A stretch of 45,536 nucleotides of DNA from Humidesulfovibrio sp. (GTDB lineage Bacteria > Desulfobacterota > Desulfovibrionia > Desulfovibrionales > Desulfovibrionaceae). The notes under the pieces were generated by a model. That model made no database searches and was not told the DNA's origin. It saw nothing but the letters and a program-made list of their open reading frames with translations. The stretch spans positions 1-45,536 of the forward strand of contig NZ_JAVHLD010000025.1 in the NCBI RefSeq assembly GCF_031082295.1, given 5' to 3'. Every line of letters begins with the position of its first letter. Position 1 is the first letter of the stretch. This document shows, in pieces, positions 8,088-16,383 of this stretch. The position numbers and the translations under genes were made by a program.

Positions 8088-8420
8088 CTAGCTCCGGGCC
8101 AAGGCCTCTTCGCGGGTGGCGTACACGGGAAGAAGCTTGGCGAAGCCCGACACGGTGAAGACCTCGGACACGATGCCGGAGAGCCCGCAGAAAGCCAGAT
8201 CGCCCCCGGCGGCCTTGAGCCTCTTGGCGGCCGAGAGGATGCTGCGCAGGCCCGCGCTGCTGATGTACTCAAGCCCGCTCAGGTCGGCCACGATGCGCTT
8301 GTCCCCGGCCTCCAGGCGGCCCTGGCACTCGGTTTCGAAGCCCTGGGAAGTGAGGGCGTCCATGCGCCCGGTGACCTCAAGCACGTAGAACGCGCCCTGC
8401 TTGCTGCCTGTGCATTCCAT
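8088..8420 (-). CDS. STAS-domain anti-anti-sigma factor
   Basis: A 110-residue protein with the single STAS fold of SpoIIAA/RsbV proteins. The phosphorylatable serine lies in the motif YISSAGLRSIL (S54/S55). In such systems the kinase phosphorylates this serine and the SpoIIE-type phosphatase removes the phosphate, which decides whether the anti-sigma factor is sequestered. A strong AGGAGG stands upstream of the ATG. It is the third gene of the operon at 11529-7566. Confidence 0.9.
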   Translation of the reverse strand: MECTGSKQGAFYVLEVTGRMDALTSQGFETECQGRLEAGDKRIVADLSGLEYISSAGLRSILSAAKRLKAAGGDLAFCGLSGIVSEVFTVSGFAKLLPVYATREEALARS

Positions 8421-8455
8421 ATGATTTCCTCCTGCGGGACTTCTCCCGCGCTTTT

Positions 8456-10525
8456 TCAGGTCTTGTCCGCGCTGTCCGGCGCGCCGCCGTTATAGCGCAG
8501 CACCAGCATGGTGATGTCGTCGGACTGCTCCGCCCCGTCGGCAAAGGCGTGAACGTCCTTGGCCAAGTCTTCGCAGATGGTCCGGGCGTCTCCGGCCTCG
8601 AAGGCCGCGAGCCGGGCCGTCAGCCGCTCCTCGCCGTAGAGCTCAAGGGCCGGGTTCATGGCCTCGGTGACGCCGTCGGTGTAGAGCACCAGCGCGTCGC
8701 CGGGGTTCAGGACCAGGCTGTCGGTGGTGAACTCCACCCCCGGCATGGCCCCGGCCACCGGGTCGCCGTGGGTGGGCAGATATTCCGGCGCCGCGCCCGC
8801 GCGCAGCAGCACCGGCGGGTTGTGACCGGCGCTGGCGTAGTGCACCTCGCCGGTGGTGTAGTCGAGCACCGCGCAGAACACGGTGACGAACATGCACGAC
8901 TCGTTGTCCTCGGCCAGGCCGTTGTTGGCCCGGGCCAGAATGCGCCCCGGATCCGGCAGGCTGCGGCGCTGCGCCCCGGCCGCCCCGTTGGGATCGGCCC
9001 CGCGCCGACGGCCTGCGCCTGCCACGGACTCGGCCACGGCCTTGAGCAGCGTGCGCGACACCGCCATGTAGAAGGCCGCGGGCACCCCCTTGCCGGACAC
9101 GTCGCCGATCAGGAAGCAGAAGCCGTCGTGCCCGCAGGGGAAGAAGTCGTAGAAGTCGCCGCCCACCTCGCGGGCCGGGGTCAGGCTGGCGTAGAGGTCG
9201 AACTCGGTGTGGCCCGGCAGGGGCGGAAAGGTCTTGGGCAGGATGCCCAGCTGGATCTCGCTGGCGATGCGCAGCTCGCTCTGGATGCGCTCGCGGGTGG
9301 CCGTGGCCGCCGTGAGGTCGCGGATGTGCTCCTTCAGGGAGCGCTGCATGTTGCCGAAGGCCATGGCCAGGTCGTGCACCTCGTCGCGGCTCGTCACCTC
9401 GGGCAGCGCCGCGTCCAGATGCCCGCCCGCCACCTCGCGCGCGGCGCCGCGCAGCCGCCGGAGCGGCCCGGTGATGCCGCGGGCGATGGCCGCCGTGAGC
9501 AACGCAATGATGAGGAACCCGCCGCCGCCCAGTCCGGCGCTCACCAGGGCCAGGCGGTTCACGTCGGCCAGAAGCTCGTCGCGCGGGGAGAACACCCCGA
9601 GCGACCAGCCTATGCTCGGCAGGGGCGCATAGACCAGAAAGCCCGGCTTGCCCGTGTGCAGGCTGGTGCTCTCCACCAGCTTGGAGCCGCCCCGGATCAT
9701 GTCCTGGCCGATGCGCCGGAGTTCCGGGTCGTTGTGCTCCTCGGCCCGGCTGAAGATGCTCTCGTTGAAGGCCACGCCCTGGGCCGGGTGGGTCACGTAG
9801 GTGCCGTTTCTGGTGATGAGCCAGGCGTAACCGGTGTCGAGCACGTTAACAGAGGCCACCAGGCGCTTGAGCCAGTCGAGGGAGACATCCGCCGTGACCA
9901 CGCCGGCAACGCGGCGCTCCTCGCCCTGGCCCTTGTAGAAAGGCACGGAGCAGGTGGACATGAGGGTGTTGCCGCCGCCCTCGTCGTAGTAGGGCTCGCT
10001 CCAGACGATCTCCTTCAGCTCGCGCGGGATCTGGTACCAGTCCATGGCGTGGTAGCGATAGGCCGCGCTGCCCAGCTGCGTGTGCGTGATGCCGAGCGGC
10101 GCGCGGAAGGTGTACGGCGCGAAGTATTCCTGGCCGGGATGACGCCCGAAGGGCTCGAAGGCCGCGGCCGTGCCGAAGATCTCGGGGTTGTCCAGGAGCA
10201 TCTGGCGCTGGCGGCGCAGGATGCCCGCGTCATCGAGCAGGCCGTCGGACAGCTCGTAGCCCAGGGCCAGAGGCACGCGGCTGATGGGCGCAAGCCGGGC
10301 CTCGATGCGCTGGACCAGGGCCTGGGCCTGGGTGCGGGCGTTCTGCTCGGCGTTCTTCAGCAGGGCCTCTCGGGCGAGGTGGTACGTCGCCACGCTCATG
10401 GCCACGAAGATGACGCCCACGGCGGTGAGCACCAGGGCCGAGAGCCGGAAGGCGATGCCCCGCCCGGCGCGGATGGCGGTGCCGCCGTTGCTGCCGCCGT
10501 TGTTGCCGCCGTTGCTGCCGCTCAT
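8456..10525 (-). CDS. Membrane SpoIIE/RsbU-type PP2C phosphatase with dCache and HAMP domains
   Basis: This 689-residue protein has a Gly/Asn-rich start, a first membrane span at about 24-45, a periplasmic dCache-like sensor (about 50-310, including a DMGYAW-like segment and VAGVVTADVSLDWL), and a second span at about 320-345. A HAMP domain (ITGPLRRLRGAAREVAGG) and a PP2C/SpoIIE phosphatase domain follow (REVGGDFYDFF, GDVSGKGVPAAF, LYTDGVTEA). It should dephosphorylate the STAS protein encoded next when the periplasmic domain is in its active state. Its start codon overlaps the stop of the upstream binding-protein gene (ATGA), so the two are translationally coupled. This suggests that the binding protein presents a ligand to the sensor (inference). 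Confidence 0.9.
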   Translation of the reverse strand: MSGSNGGNNGGSNGGTAIRAGRGIAFRLSALVLTAVGVIFVAMSVATYHLAREALLKNAEQNARTQAQALVQRIEARLAPISRVPLALGYELSDGLLDDAGILRRQRQMLLDNPEIFGTAAAFEPFGRHPGQEYFAPYTFRAPLGITHTQLGSAAYRYHAMDWYQIPRELKEIVWSEPYYDEGGGNTLMSTCSVPFYKGQGEERRVAGVVTADVSLDWLKRLVASVNVLDTGYAWLITRNGTYVTHPAQGVAFNESIFSRAEEHNDPELRRIGQDMIRGGSKLVESTSLHTGKPGFLVYAPLPSIGWSLGVFSPRDELLADVNRLALVSAGLGGGGFLIIALLTAAIARGITGPLRRLRGAAREVAGGHLDAALPEVTSRDEVHDLAMAFGNMQRSLKEHIRDLTAATATRERIQSELRIASEIQLGILPKTFPPLPGHTEFDLYASLTPAREVGGDFYDFFPCGHDGFCFLIGDVSGKGVPAAFYMAVSRTLLKAVAESVAGAGRRRGADPNGAAGAQRRSLPDPGRILARANNGLAEDNESCMFVTVFCAVLDYTTGEVHYASAGHNPPVLLRAGAAPEYLPTHGDPVAGAMPGVEFTTDSLVLNPGDALVLYTDGVTEAMNPALELYGEERLTARLAAFEAGDARTICEDLAKDVHAFADGAEQSDDITMLVLRYNGGAPDSADKT

Positions 10526-11529
10526 CGCAACTGCCCCCGGAAGAATTCGCTGAGAGGCGGGCGCGCCGGGATGAGCTTCTGGGTGGCCAGGGCGTCGGCC
10601 ACGCGGGCGTAGTCCGCCGGGTCCAGGGTTCCGAAGGCGGCGAAGCCGGTGGGGCTGGCGTCCATGATGTCCCGCATGCGGGCCAGCATGAAGCGCTGGT
10701 GCGCCCGGCTGGTGGGCAGGTGCGCCTCGCGCATGCGGGCCTGCACGATGTCCAGCGCCTCGTCCGGGTGCTCGAAGGCGTATCGCCAGCCGCGCAGGCT
10801 GGCGCTCGTCACGGCCCGGCAGAGCTCCGGGTCGCGCTCAAAAGTGGACTCCAGGGTGTACAGGCCGTCCTCGGGGTAGTTCAGGTCCAGGTCGCGATAG
10901 AAGAACACGCGCAGGTCGGCCTCGTCCAGGCCCGAGGCCAGCAGGCTGTGATACTCGTTGTACCACATGGCCGAGGCCGCATCGACCCCGCCGCGCAGGA
11001 ACAGGTTCAGGGTGTTGGACTGCGGCACGATGACCGGGTGGATGCCCAGGCGCTTGAACAGGGCCAGGGGCTGCACGCGGAACTCGTTGTCCCACAGGCC
11101 CACGCGCCTGCCGTCCAGGTCCTTGGGCGACTTGATGGGGGAGTCGGCGCGGGTGATGAGCATGAGCGCCGAGCGCTGCACCAGCTGGGCCAGCAGCACC
11201 ACGGGCAGGCCCTCCGGGCTGCGTCCTGCGTCGGCGCGGCGCTCGATGCCGGTGGACAGGAACATGGTGGCGAACTGGGCGCGACCCTCGGCCAGGAGCT
11301 TGGAGGCGACGACGTCAGGCCCGCCGGGAATGACACGCATGTCCACCCCGGCCTCCTGGTAGAAGCCCTTCTCCATGGCCACGTAGAACCCCGCGAACTG
11401 GGCCTGGGGCTGCCATTGCAAGACCAACGCGGCCTGCTTCGCCTCCCCGGCGAGAGCCGGGCTCGCCGCGCAGAGAGAGAAAAACAGGAGCGCCGCCAAG
11501 GGCAGCGCGCGGGACAGATGTTTCGCCAT
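10522..11529 (-). CDS. Periplasmic substrate-binding protein, NMT1/THI5-like
   Basis: A 335-residue protein with a clear signal peptide (cleavage near SPALAGEA). The mature part reads as an NMT1/THI5-like or SsuA-type binding protein: LVLQWQPQAQFAGFYVAMEKGFYQEAG at its start is split across two recognisable blocks, followed by a DLDGRRVGLW strand. Relatives bind pyrimidine or thiamin precursors, sulfonates or nitrate-like ligands, so the ligand is open. No ABC permease or ATPase gene is nearby; instead it overlaps a SpoIIE phosphatase gene by 4 bp. The ATG at 11529 was chosen because it begins the signal peptide MAKHLSRALPLAALLFF. Confidence 0.88.
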   Translation of the reverse strand: MAKHLSRALPLAALLFFSLCAASPALAGEAKQAALVLQWQPQAQFAGFYVAMEKGFYQEAGVDMRVIPGGPDVVASKLLAEGRAQFATMFLSTGIERRADAGRSPEGLPVVLLAQLVQRSALMLITRADSPIKSPKDLDGRRVGLWDNEFRVQPLALFKRLGIHPVIVPQSNTLNLFLRGGVDAASAMWYNEYHSLLASGLDEADLRVFFYRDLDLNYPEDGLYTLESTFERDPELCRAVTSASLRGWRYAFEHPDEALDIVQARMREAHLPTSRAHQRFMLARMRDIMDASPTGFAAFGTLDPADYARVADALATQKLIPARPPLSEFFRGQLR

Positions 11530-11887
11530 GCTTTCCCTTAGCCGGATGGGCTTGAAGTGTCCAGACGGAAGGCCGTGCGGCGAGCAGGTTGTCCGCCGAG
11601 GCCGCAGCGGGCGCACCCCCTCGGGAATGCGGGCAGGCTTGCGGGATGCGCCTGCGAAACGCGCGGCGGATATGGGAAGTCTCTCCACGGCCGCACGAGA
11701 GCCGCTGCCTCGTCACAAATCTACAATATTGTTATTTCTGGCCGAAATGGTCCGCAGCTTGCCACCGCCTGGAGGCGCTCCGCTTGGGCCGCCCACTCCT
11801 CCGAGCGCCGCCCGTGGGCCGGATTCCCGATCCGCAGGCAAAAAAAAGGGCGGCCGGAGCCGCCCCTTGGTTGCATTGGACCTTGGC
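11530..11887. other. Intergenic region between the PII gene and the binding-protein operon
   Basis: This 358-bp stretch holds the PII terminator at its right end (11839-11869). An AT-rich patch at about 11716-11744 contains the palindrome ACAATATTGT. It could hold the promoter of the minus-strand operon beginning at 11529, but I could not define convincing -35 and -10 boxes. No gene is seen. Confidence 0.5.
11839..11869 (-). terminator. Rho-independent terminator of the amtB-PII operon
   Basis: On the minus strand, a GGGGCGGC / GGCCGCCC stem with a tight 3-base loop is followed directly by eight T residues. It starts 19 bp after the PII stop codon. Confidence 0.9.
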
Positions 11888-12220
11888 CTAGAGGATTCCC
11901 TGTTCGCCGGTGCGGATGCGCATGGCCTGCGCCAGCTCCACCACGAAGATCACGCCGTCGCCCTCGCTTCCGGTCTGGCCGCCCTTGTTGATCGCCTCGA
12001 TGGCCTTGTTCAGGAAGTCGTCGTTGACTCCGATCTCCAGACGCACCTTCTTGAGAAGGTTCACTTCCATGACGACGCCGCGGTAGGTCTCGGTGAATCC
12101 CTTCTGGCGGCCCGCGCCCAACACGTTGGTCACGGAGAGGGAGTATATTTCCCTGGAGTACAGTTCCTGCTTGACCGCGTTCAGTCGATCAGGCCGGATG
12201 TAGGCAATGATCAGCTTCAT
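11888..12220 (-). CDS. PII nitrogen regulatory protein lacking the uridylylation tyrosine
   Basis: A 110-residue PII-family protein, which reads the ATP/ADP and 2-oxoglutarate state and docks on AmtB. The T-loop is recognisable (GAGRQKGFTETYRG) and G37, R38, Q39, K40 and Y46 align with E. coli GlnK. Position 51, the uridylylated tyrosine in enteric PII, is Met (GVVM instead of GAEY). The nucleotide site at the C terminus (RIRTGE) is kept. It is cotranscribed downstream of amtB with a 39-bp gap and has an AGGAGG ribosome site. It should work as an AmtB plug or regulator controlled by ligands only. It could be called glnK by context, but I leave the symbol open. Confidence 0.93.
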   Translation of the reverse strand: MKLIIAYIRPDRLNAVKQELYSREIYSLSVTNVLGAGRQKGFTETYRGVVMEVNLLKKVRLEIGVNDDFLNKAIEAINKGGQTGSEGDGVIFVVELAQAMRIRTGEQGIL

Positions 12221-12259
12221 TCTTGTTTCCTCCTCGTATTGCGCTCTTCAGGCCAAACA

Positions 12260-13678
12260 CTATTCGTTGGTGAAGATCTGGAAGCCGCTGTAAGCTTCCT
12301 GGCCGTGTTCCGTAATGTCCAGACCCTTGACCTCTTCCTCGGCGGGCACGCGGATGCCGATGGTCACCTTGAGGAGGAAGAAGAGAACCAGTCCGGTGCC
12401 GAACGCCCACACGAACACGCTGCCCACGCCGATGAGCTGCGTCATCAGCAGGGCGGTGCCGCCGCCGTTGAACAGGCCGGCCACCGCGCCGGTGCCGCCG
12501 TAGTCGGGGCTGGCGAACAGGCCGACGCAGATGGTGCCCAGCGCGCCGCAGACGCCGTGAACGGAGATGGCGCCCACCGGGTCGTCGATCTTGAGCACCT
12601 TGTCGAGGAAGTCGACGGAGTAGACCACGACCACGCCGGCGATGAGGCCGATGATCATGGCGCTGGCCGGGCTGACGTTGGCGCAGCCGGCGGTGATGGC
12701 CACCAGGCCTGCGAGCACGCCGTTCAGGCTCATGGAGACGTCCGGCTTGCCGTAACGGATCCAGGAGATGATCATGGCCGCGACGCCGCCGGTGCAGCCG
12801 GCCATGTTTGTGGTCACGGCGATGAGGGCGATGTTGGCCTGGGCGGCGGTGGTGCTGCCCGGGTTGAAGCCGAACCAGCCGAACCACAGGATGAAGACGC
12901 CCAGGGCCACCAGGGGCATGTTGTGGCCGGGGATGGCGCGGGAAGTGCCGTCAGCCGAGTACTTGCCGATGCGGGGCCCCATGAGGATGGCGCCAGCCAG
13001 GGCGATCCAGCCGCCGACGGAGTGGACGACCGTGGAACCGGCGAAGTCGATCATCGGGGTCGAGAGCTTGGCCAGCCAGCCGCCGCCCCAGATCCAGTGG
13101 CCGGAGATGGGGTAGATGAGGCCGGTGATGACCACGGAGATGACGAGGTAGCCGACGAACTTGGTGCGCTCGGCGATGGCGCCGGACACGATGGTCGTGG
13201 CCGTGGCGGCGAACACGCACTGGAAGAACCAGTAGGTGAAGCCCCAGGTGCCTTCGTCATTCAGCGGCGAAAAATCGGAAAGGCCGAAGTTCGACCAGCC
13301 GAAGAGCCCGCCCTGGTCGGTGCCCATCATCAGCGCGAAGCCGACGAGGAAGAACACCGGACCGCCAGCGGCGAAGTCGAACATGTTCTTCATAAGAATG
13401 TTGCCGCTGTTCTTGGCGCGGGTAAGGCCTGCTTCAACCATGGCGAAGCCCGCCTGCATGAACATCACCAGGATGGAGGCGATGAGCGTCCACATGATGT
13501 TGGCGTTTGACTGGGAGAGATACTCCACGGCCTTCTCGGCGGCGTTGGTCACGGTGGCCGCGGCATCAGGCTGATCCTGAGCCAGGGCCAGCGAGGGCAC
13601 CAGGGCGAAACCGAGCAGGGCCGCCACCCTGAGGGCTCCCTTGAGCCATGTTACATTGGACGACTTTACGAACGACAT
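12260..13678 (-). CDS. amtB: Ammonium transporter AmtB with signal peptide
   Basis: The 472-residue product has a cleavable-looking signal sequence (ending SLALAQ) and about eleven membrane spans. It conducts ammonium/ammonia across the inner membrane as a trimer. The twin pore histidines are visible: one in AGSTVVHSVGGW and one in ISVHGVCGALGT. The C-terminal cytoplasmic tail (VKGLDITEHGQEAY) is the conserved region that binds PII. The PII gene follows directly, in the order amtB-PII rather than the common glnK-amtB. Expression is expected under nitrogen limitation through the sigma-54 promoter at 13721-13736. AAGGAGG precedes the ATG. Confidence 0.96.
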   Translation of the reverse strand: MSFVKSSNVTWLKGALRVAALLGFALVPSLALAQDQPDAAATVTNAAEKAVEYLSQSNANIMWTLIASILVMFMQAGFAMVEAGLTRAKNSGNILMKNMFDFAAGGPVFFLVGFALMMGTDQGGLFGWSNFGLSDFSPLNDEGTWGFTYWFFQCVFAATATTIVSGAIAERTKFVGYLVISVVITGLIYPISGHWIWGGGWLAKLSTPMIDFAGSTVVHSVGGWIALAGAILMGPRIGKYSADGTSRAIPGHNMPLVALGVFILWFGWFGFNPGSTTAAQANIALIAVTTNMAGCTGGVAAMIISWIRYGKPDVSMSLNGVLAGLVAITAGCANVSPASAMIIGLIAGVVVVYSVDFLDKVLKIDDPVGAISVHGVCGALGTICVGLFASPDYGGTGAVAGLFNGGGTALLMTQLIGVGSVFVWAFGTGLVLFFLLKVTIGIRVPAEEEVKGLDITEHGQEAYSGFQIFTNE

Positions 13679-13720
13679 ACAAATCCTCCTTGGAAAAAGT
13701 ATGAAAGATTACTCGCCCTA

Positions 13721-13736
13721 AGCAAGCCACGGGCCA
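13721..13736 (-). promoter_or_regulatory. Sigma-54 promoter of amtB
   Basis: The minus strand reads TGGCCCG-TGGC-TTGCT, one mismatch from the consensus TGGCACG-N4-TTGCW, with the invariant GG and GC at exactly the right spacing. It lies 43 bp upstream of the amtB start codon, with transcription expected near 13710. Confidence 0.88.
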
Positions 13737-13800
13737 ACACTGTACAAGCTTGAATTAAAAGAGGATTTTGTATTATTTGCCGATTCTGCGGAAATAGCGA

Positions 13801-13830
13801 ATGTAAAGAAATGTAAAAAAATGTAAAAAT
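13801..13830 (-). repeat. Three phased TTTACAT repeats upstream of amtB
   Basis: The plus strand carries ATGTAAA at 13801, 13811 and 13821, exactly 10 bp apart. On the minus strand they read TTTACAT, with T-rich linkers. They lie about 65-95 bp upstream of the sigma-54 -24 element. Being in helical phase, they could be tandem activator half-sites or a bent A-tract. The rest of the 13679-14086 intergenic region holds no gene. Confidence 0.6.
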
Positions 13831-14086
13831 AGTGACAATCGTGTCGTTAGATACGGAATGGAAATACCATCCTTGGAGAATTACCCGGCTGGCTGTCCCT
13901 TAGGTCGTTCGTGCGGCGTATTGCGGGGCGGATGGCGTGGTTGGTCGCACAAGGCGCGGACGCCCACTGCAAAGGATGGGTAAGGGGAATAATGGCCGCA
14001 GCCCCCGGCAGGAGCCGAACCGGCCCCGGGGTCTTGGGGCGATGCGGCGGCGGGCTGGCGCGGAGGTGCGGCGGGCCGGTGCGGCC

Positions 14087-14782
14087 CTAGCCCACCAGGC
14101 GGTAGCCCACGCCGGTTTCCGTCAGCAGATGGCGCGGGGCCGCGGCATCCGGCTCGATCTTGCTACGCAGTTGCCGGACGTAGATGCGGGAATAGTGGAG
14201 CTGGTCCGCACGGTCGCTGTCCCAGACAGCCTTCAAAATCTGGCGGTGGGTCACCACCTTGCCGACGTTTTGCATGAGATAGGACAGCAGCTTGAACTCG
14301 ATCTTCGTGAGGCGGACCTCCCGATCGTTGAGGCGCACCTGGCGTTTCGCCAAGTCCACAAAAAGCTCCTCCGACCGGTACACGCCCTGCTGGTCATCCT
14401 TCGACCGCGTGGCGGAATGGCGCAGGCAGACACGCATCCGCGCGGCCAGCTCGGCCACGCCGAAGGGCTTGGTGAGATAGTCGTCCGCGCCGGCGTCCAG
14501 CGCGTCCACCTTGTCCTGCTCCTTGCCCCGGGCCGAGATGACGATGATCGGCGTTGCGGACCAGCCGCGCAGCCGCCGGATCACCTCCACCCCGTCCAGG
14601 CCGGGCAGGCCGAGGTCCAGAAGCACGAGCGCGGGACGATGCTCCGCCGCAAGCGCCAGCCCTTCCTCGCCGTCCTCGGCCTCGATGAGCTGAAAGTCCC
14701 GCCGTTCCAGATAGGCGCGCAAAAAGCACCGGATGGGCTTTTCGTCCTCGATGACCAGCACCAGCGACTCAGTAGCGCTCAC
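14087..14782 (-). CDS. KdpE-like response regulator (OmpR/PhoB family)
   Basis: A 231-residue protein with an N-terminal receiver (phospho-acceptor D56 in LLDLGLPGLDG; acidic cluster EDE at 12-14; switch Lys in YLTKPFG) and a C-terminal winged helix (VRLTKIEFKLLSYLM, ending TETGVGYRL). The closest familiar protein is KdpE, which it follows along its length, including SARGKEQDKVDALDAGADDYL and HYSRIYVRQLRSK. No kdpFABC genes are in the window. Its start overlaps the sensor kinase stop by 4 bp (ATGA). It may not control potassium uptake at all. Confidence 0.9.
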   Translation of the reverse strand: MSATESLVLVIEDEKPIRCFLRAYLERRDFQLIEAEDGEEGLALAAEHRPALVLLDLGLPGLDGVEVIRRLRGWSATPIIVISARGKEQDKVDALDAGADDYLTKPFGVAELAARMRVCLRHSATRSKDDQQGVYRSEELFVDLAKRQVRLNDREVRLTKIEFKLLSYLMQNVGKVVTHRQILKAVWDSDRADQLHYSRIYVRQLRSKIEPDAAAPRHLLTETGVGYRLVG

Positions 14783-16383
14783 AAGACCCCCTCGGCGCAG
14801 CTCGCGCCATCCGTCGGCAGGCAGAGAGCATCAGCGGGCGCGGGCAGCGTGACGCGCATGACCAGCCCGCCCCCTGCGCGGTGCTCCGCCCGGACGGTCC
14901 CCCCGTGCACCTGGGCGATGGCGCGGCAGATGGCCAGCCCGAGGCCATACCCCTTGCGCTCGCCCGCCCGGCCGCCCGCCTGCAAAGCGGACGGACTCCC
15001 CTGGTAGAACAGGCTGAACACCTTCTCCAGCTCCGCCTCGTCCAGGCCTGGCCCCCTGTCCGCCACCTCGACCTCGACCTCGGGGCCGACACGCTTGGCG
15101 GCAATTCGCACCGGCGAGTCCGGGGGCGTGTGCTTCAGGGTGTTCTCAAGCAGGTTCAGGAACAGCTGCTCCATGAGCACCCCGTCCATCATAAGGAGCG
15201 GCAGGTCTGGCGGAATGTCCACCTCCACCCGCCTGGCCGCAAGCTCCTTGCCGATGAGCGAGAGCGCCGCGCCCAGGGGCTCGTCCAGGGGCTGGAGCTG
15301 GAAGTCCGGCTTGAGCGTGCCGGACTGCAGCCTGGTCATCCGCAGGAGGTTGCCCAGCAGCCTGGAGAGCCGCGCCGCCCTGTCATGGATGTTCTCAGAC
15401 AGTTCGCGGCGCTCCTCCGGCGTCAGTTCCTCGCCCACGGCCATCAGGCTTTCCGCGGAGCCGATGATGACGGCCAGCGGGGTCTGGAGGTCGTGCGTCA
15501 CCGAGGACAGCAGGGAGGTCTTCAGCCGCTCCGCCTCGATCTCCATCCGGGCGCGCATCCGGTCGGCCTCAAGGCGCTCCACTTCGAGCATCAGGCCCAC
15601 CTGCCGCGCCAGGGTCTCAATGACGTGCAGCTGCTCGGGAGGGAATCCCGTGGCGTCCCTTGGCGGGCGCACGCAAAGCACTCCCAGCGTTCCGCCAACG
15701 CCGGACATCGGGAGGTAGAGCGCCGCGTTCTGGCGCATGTGCCCCGTCCCCAGCCCGGCGGGTTGATTGTTCGAAAGAACCCACCGGGCGGCCGCCTCGG
15801 CGTCGGGCAGGTTGCGGAAGTCCTCTGCGGCCCCCGCGCGGCTCAGCACCAGCCCCGCGTCGTCCAGCAGGTAGGCCGCGGCGGAAAAGCCGAATAGCCG
15901 CTCGATCTGCTTCGTGGCGATGTCGAGGAGGGTGTCCGTGCCACGCGCGCTGGCCAGCTCCCGGGTGAGTTCCATCATGAGCCGGGTCTGAGCCTCGCGG
16001 GCGCTCGCGTTCCTGGCCTGCGTGCGGAAATGCTCGGTCAGGCGGCTGACGACGATGACGACCACGAACATCATCGCCATGGTGAACAAGTCCTCGCCCT
16101 CAACCATGCCGATGCCGAAACGCGGCGGAACGAAGAAATAGTTGTAGGCCAGGACGCTGAGGAAGCAGGCGAGCAGGGCCGACGGCAGGCTGCAGACGCT
16201 GGCGATGCTGACGGTGCCGAGGACGTACACCATGGTGAAGCTGACGAGATCGAGGTGGGGGAAAACGGCGAGACAAACGAGCGTGCAGGCCGCCACAATG
16301 AGCACGTTGGTGCCGTAGCGCAGCAGCAACGCCCTCACTCGGCTCATTTCAGGAGCCACGGCTTCGAAGCCAGTCGCGATCAT
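14779..16383 (-). CDS. KdpD-like sensor histidine kinase lacking the N-terminal KdpD/Usp domains
   Basis: Starting at the ATG at 16383, the protein has 534 residues: four hydrophobic segments of the DUF4118 type (about 20-125, with the KdpD-like LAYNYFFVPPRFG), a GAF-like region (about 140-275), HisKA with phospho-accepting His297 (SSVTHDLQTPLAVI), and an HATPase domain (NLLENTLKHTP, DRGPGL, GLGLAI). Full KdpD proteins carry about 380 extra N-terminal residues with a KdpD and a Usp domain; these are absent. The open frame continues upstream to 16707, but that part is AT-rich and has no KdpD similarity. The start is preceded by only a weak ribosome site. The partner regulator overlaps at 14782. 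Confidence 0.85.
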   Translation of the reverse strand: MIATGFEAVAPEMSRVRALLLRYGTNVLIVAACTLVCLAVFPHLDLVSFTMVYVLGTVSIASVCSLPSALLACFLSVLAYNYFFVPPRFGIGMVEGEDLFTMAMMFVVVIVVSRLTEHFRTQARNASAREAQTRLMMELTRELASARGTDTLLDIATKQIERLFGFSAAAYLLDDAGLVLSRAGAAEDFRNLPDAEAAARWVLSNNQPAGLGTGHMRQNAALYLPMSGVGGTLGVLCVRPPRDATGFPPEQLHVIETLARQVGLMLEVERLEADRMRARMEIEAERLKTSLLSSVTHDLQTPLAVIIGSAESLMAVGEELTPEERRELSENIHDRAARLSRLLGNLLRMTRLQSGTLKPDFQLQPLDEPLGAALSLIGKELAARRVEVDIPPDLPLLMMDGVLMEQLFLNLLENTLKHTPPDSPVRIAAKRVGPEVEVEVADRGPGLDEAELEKVFSLFYQGSPSALQAGGRAGERKGYGLGLAICRAIAQVHGGTVRAEHRAGGGLVMRVTLPAPADALCLPTDGASCAEGVL

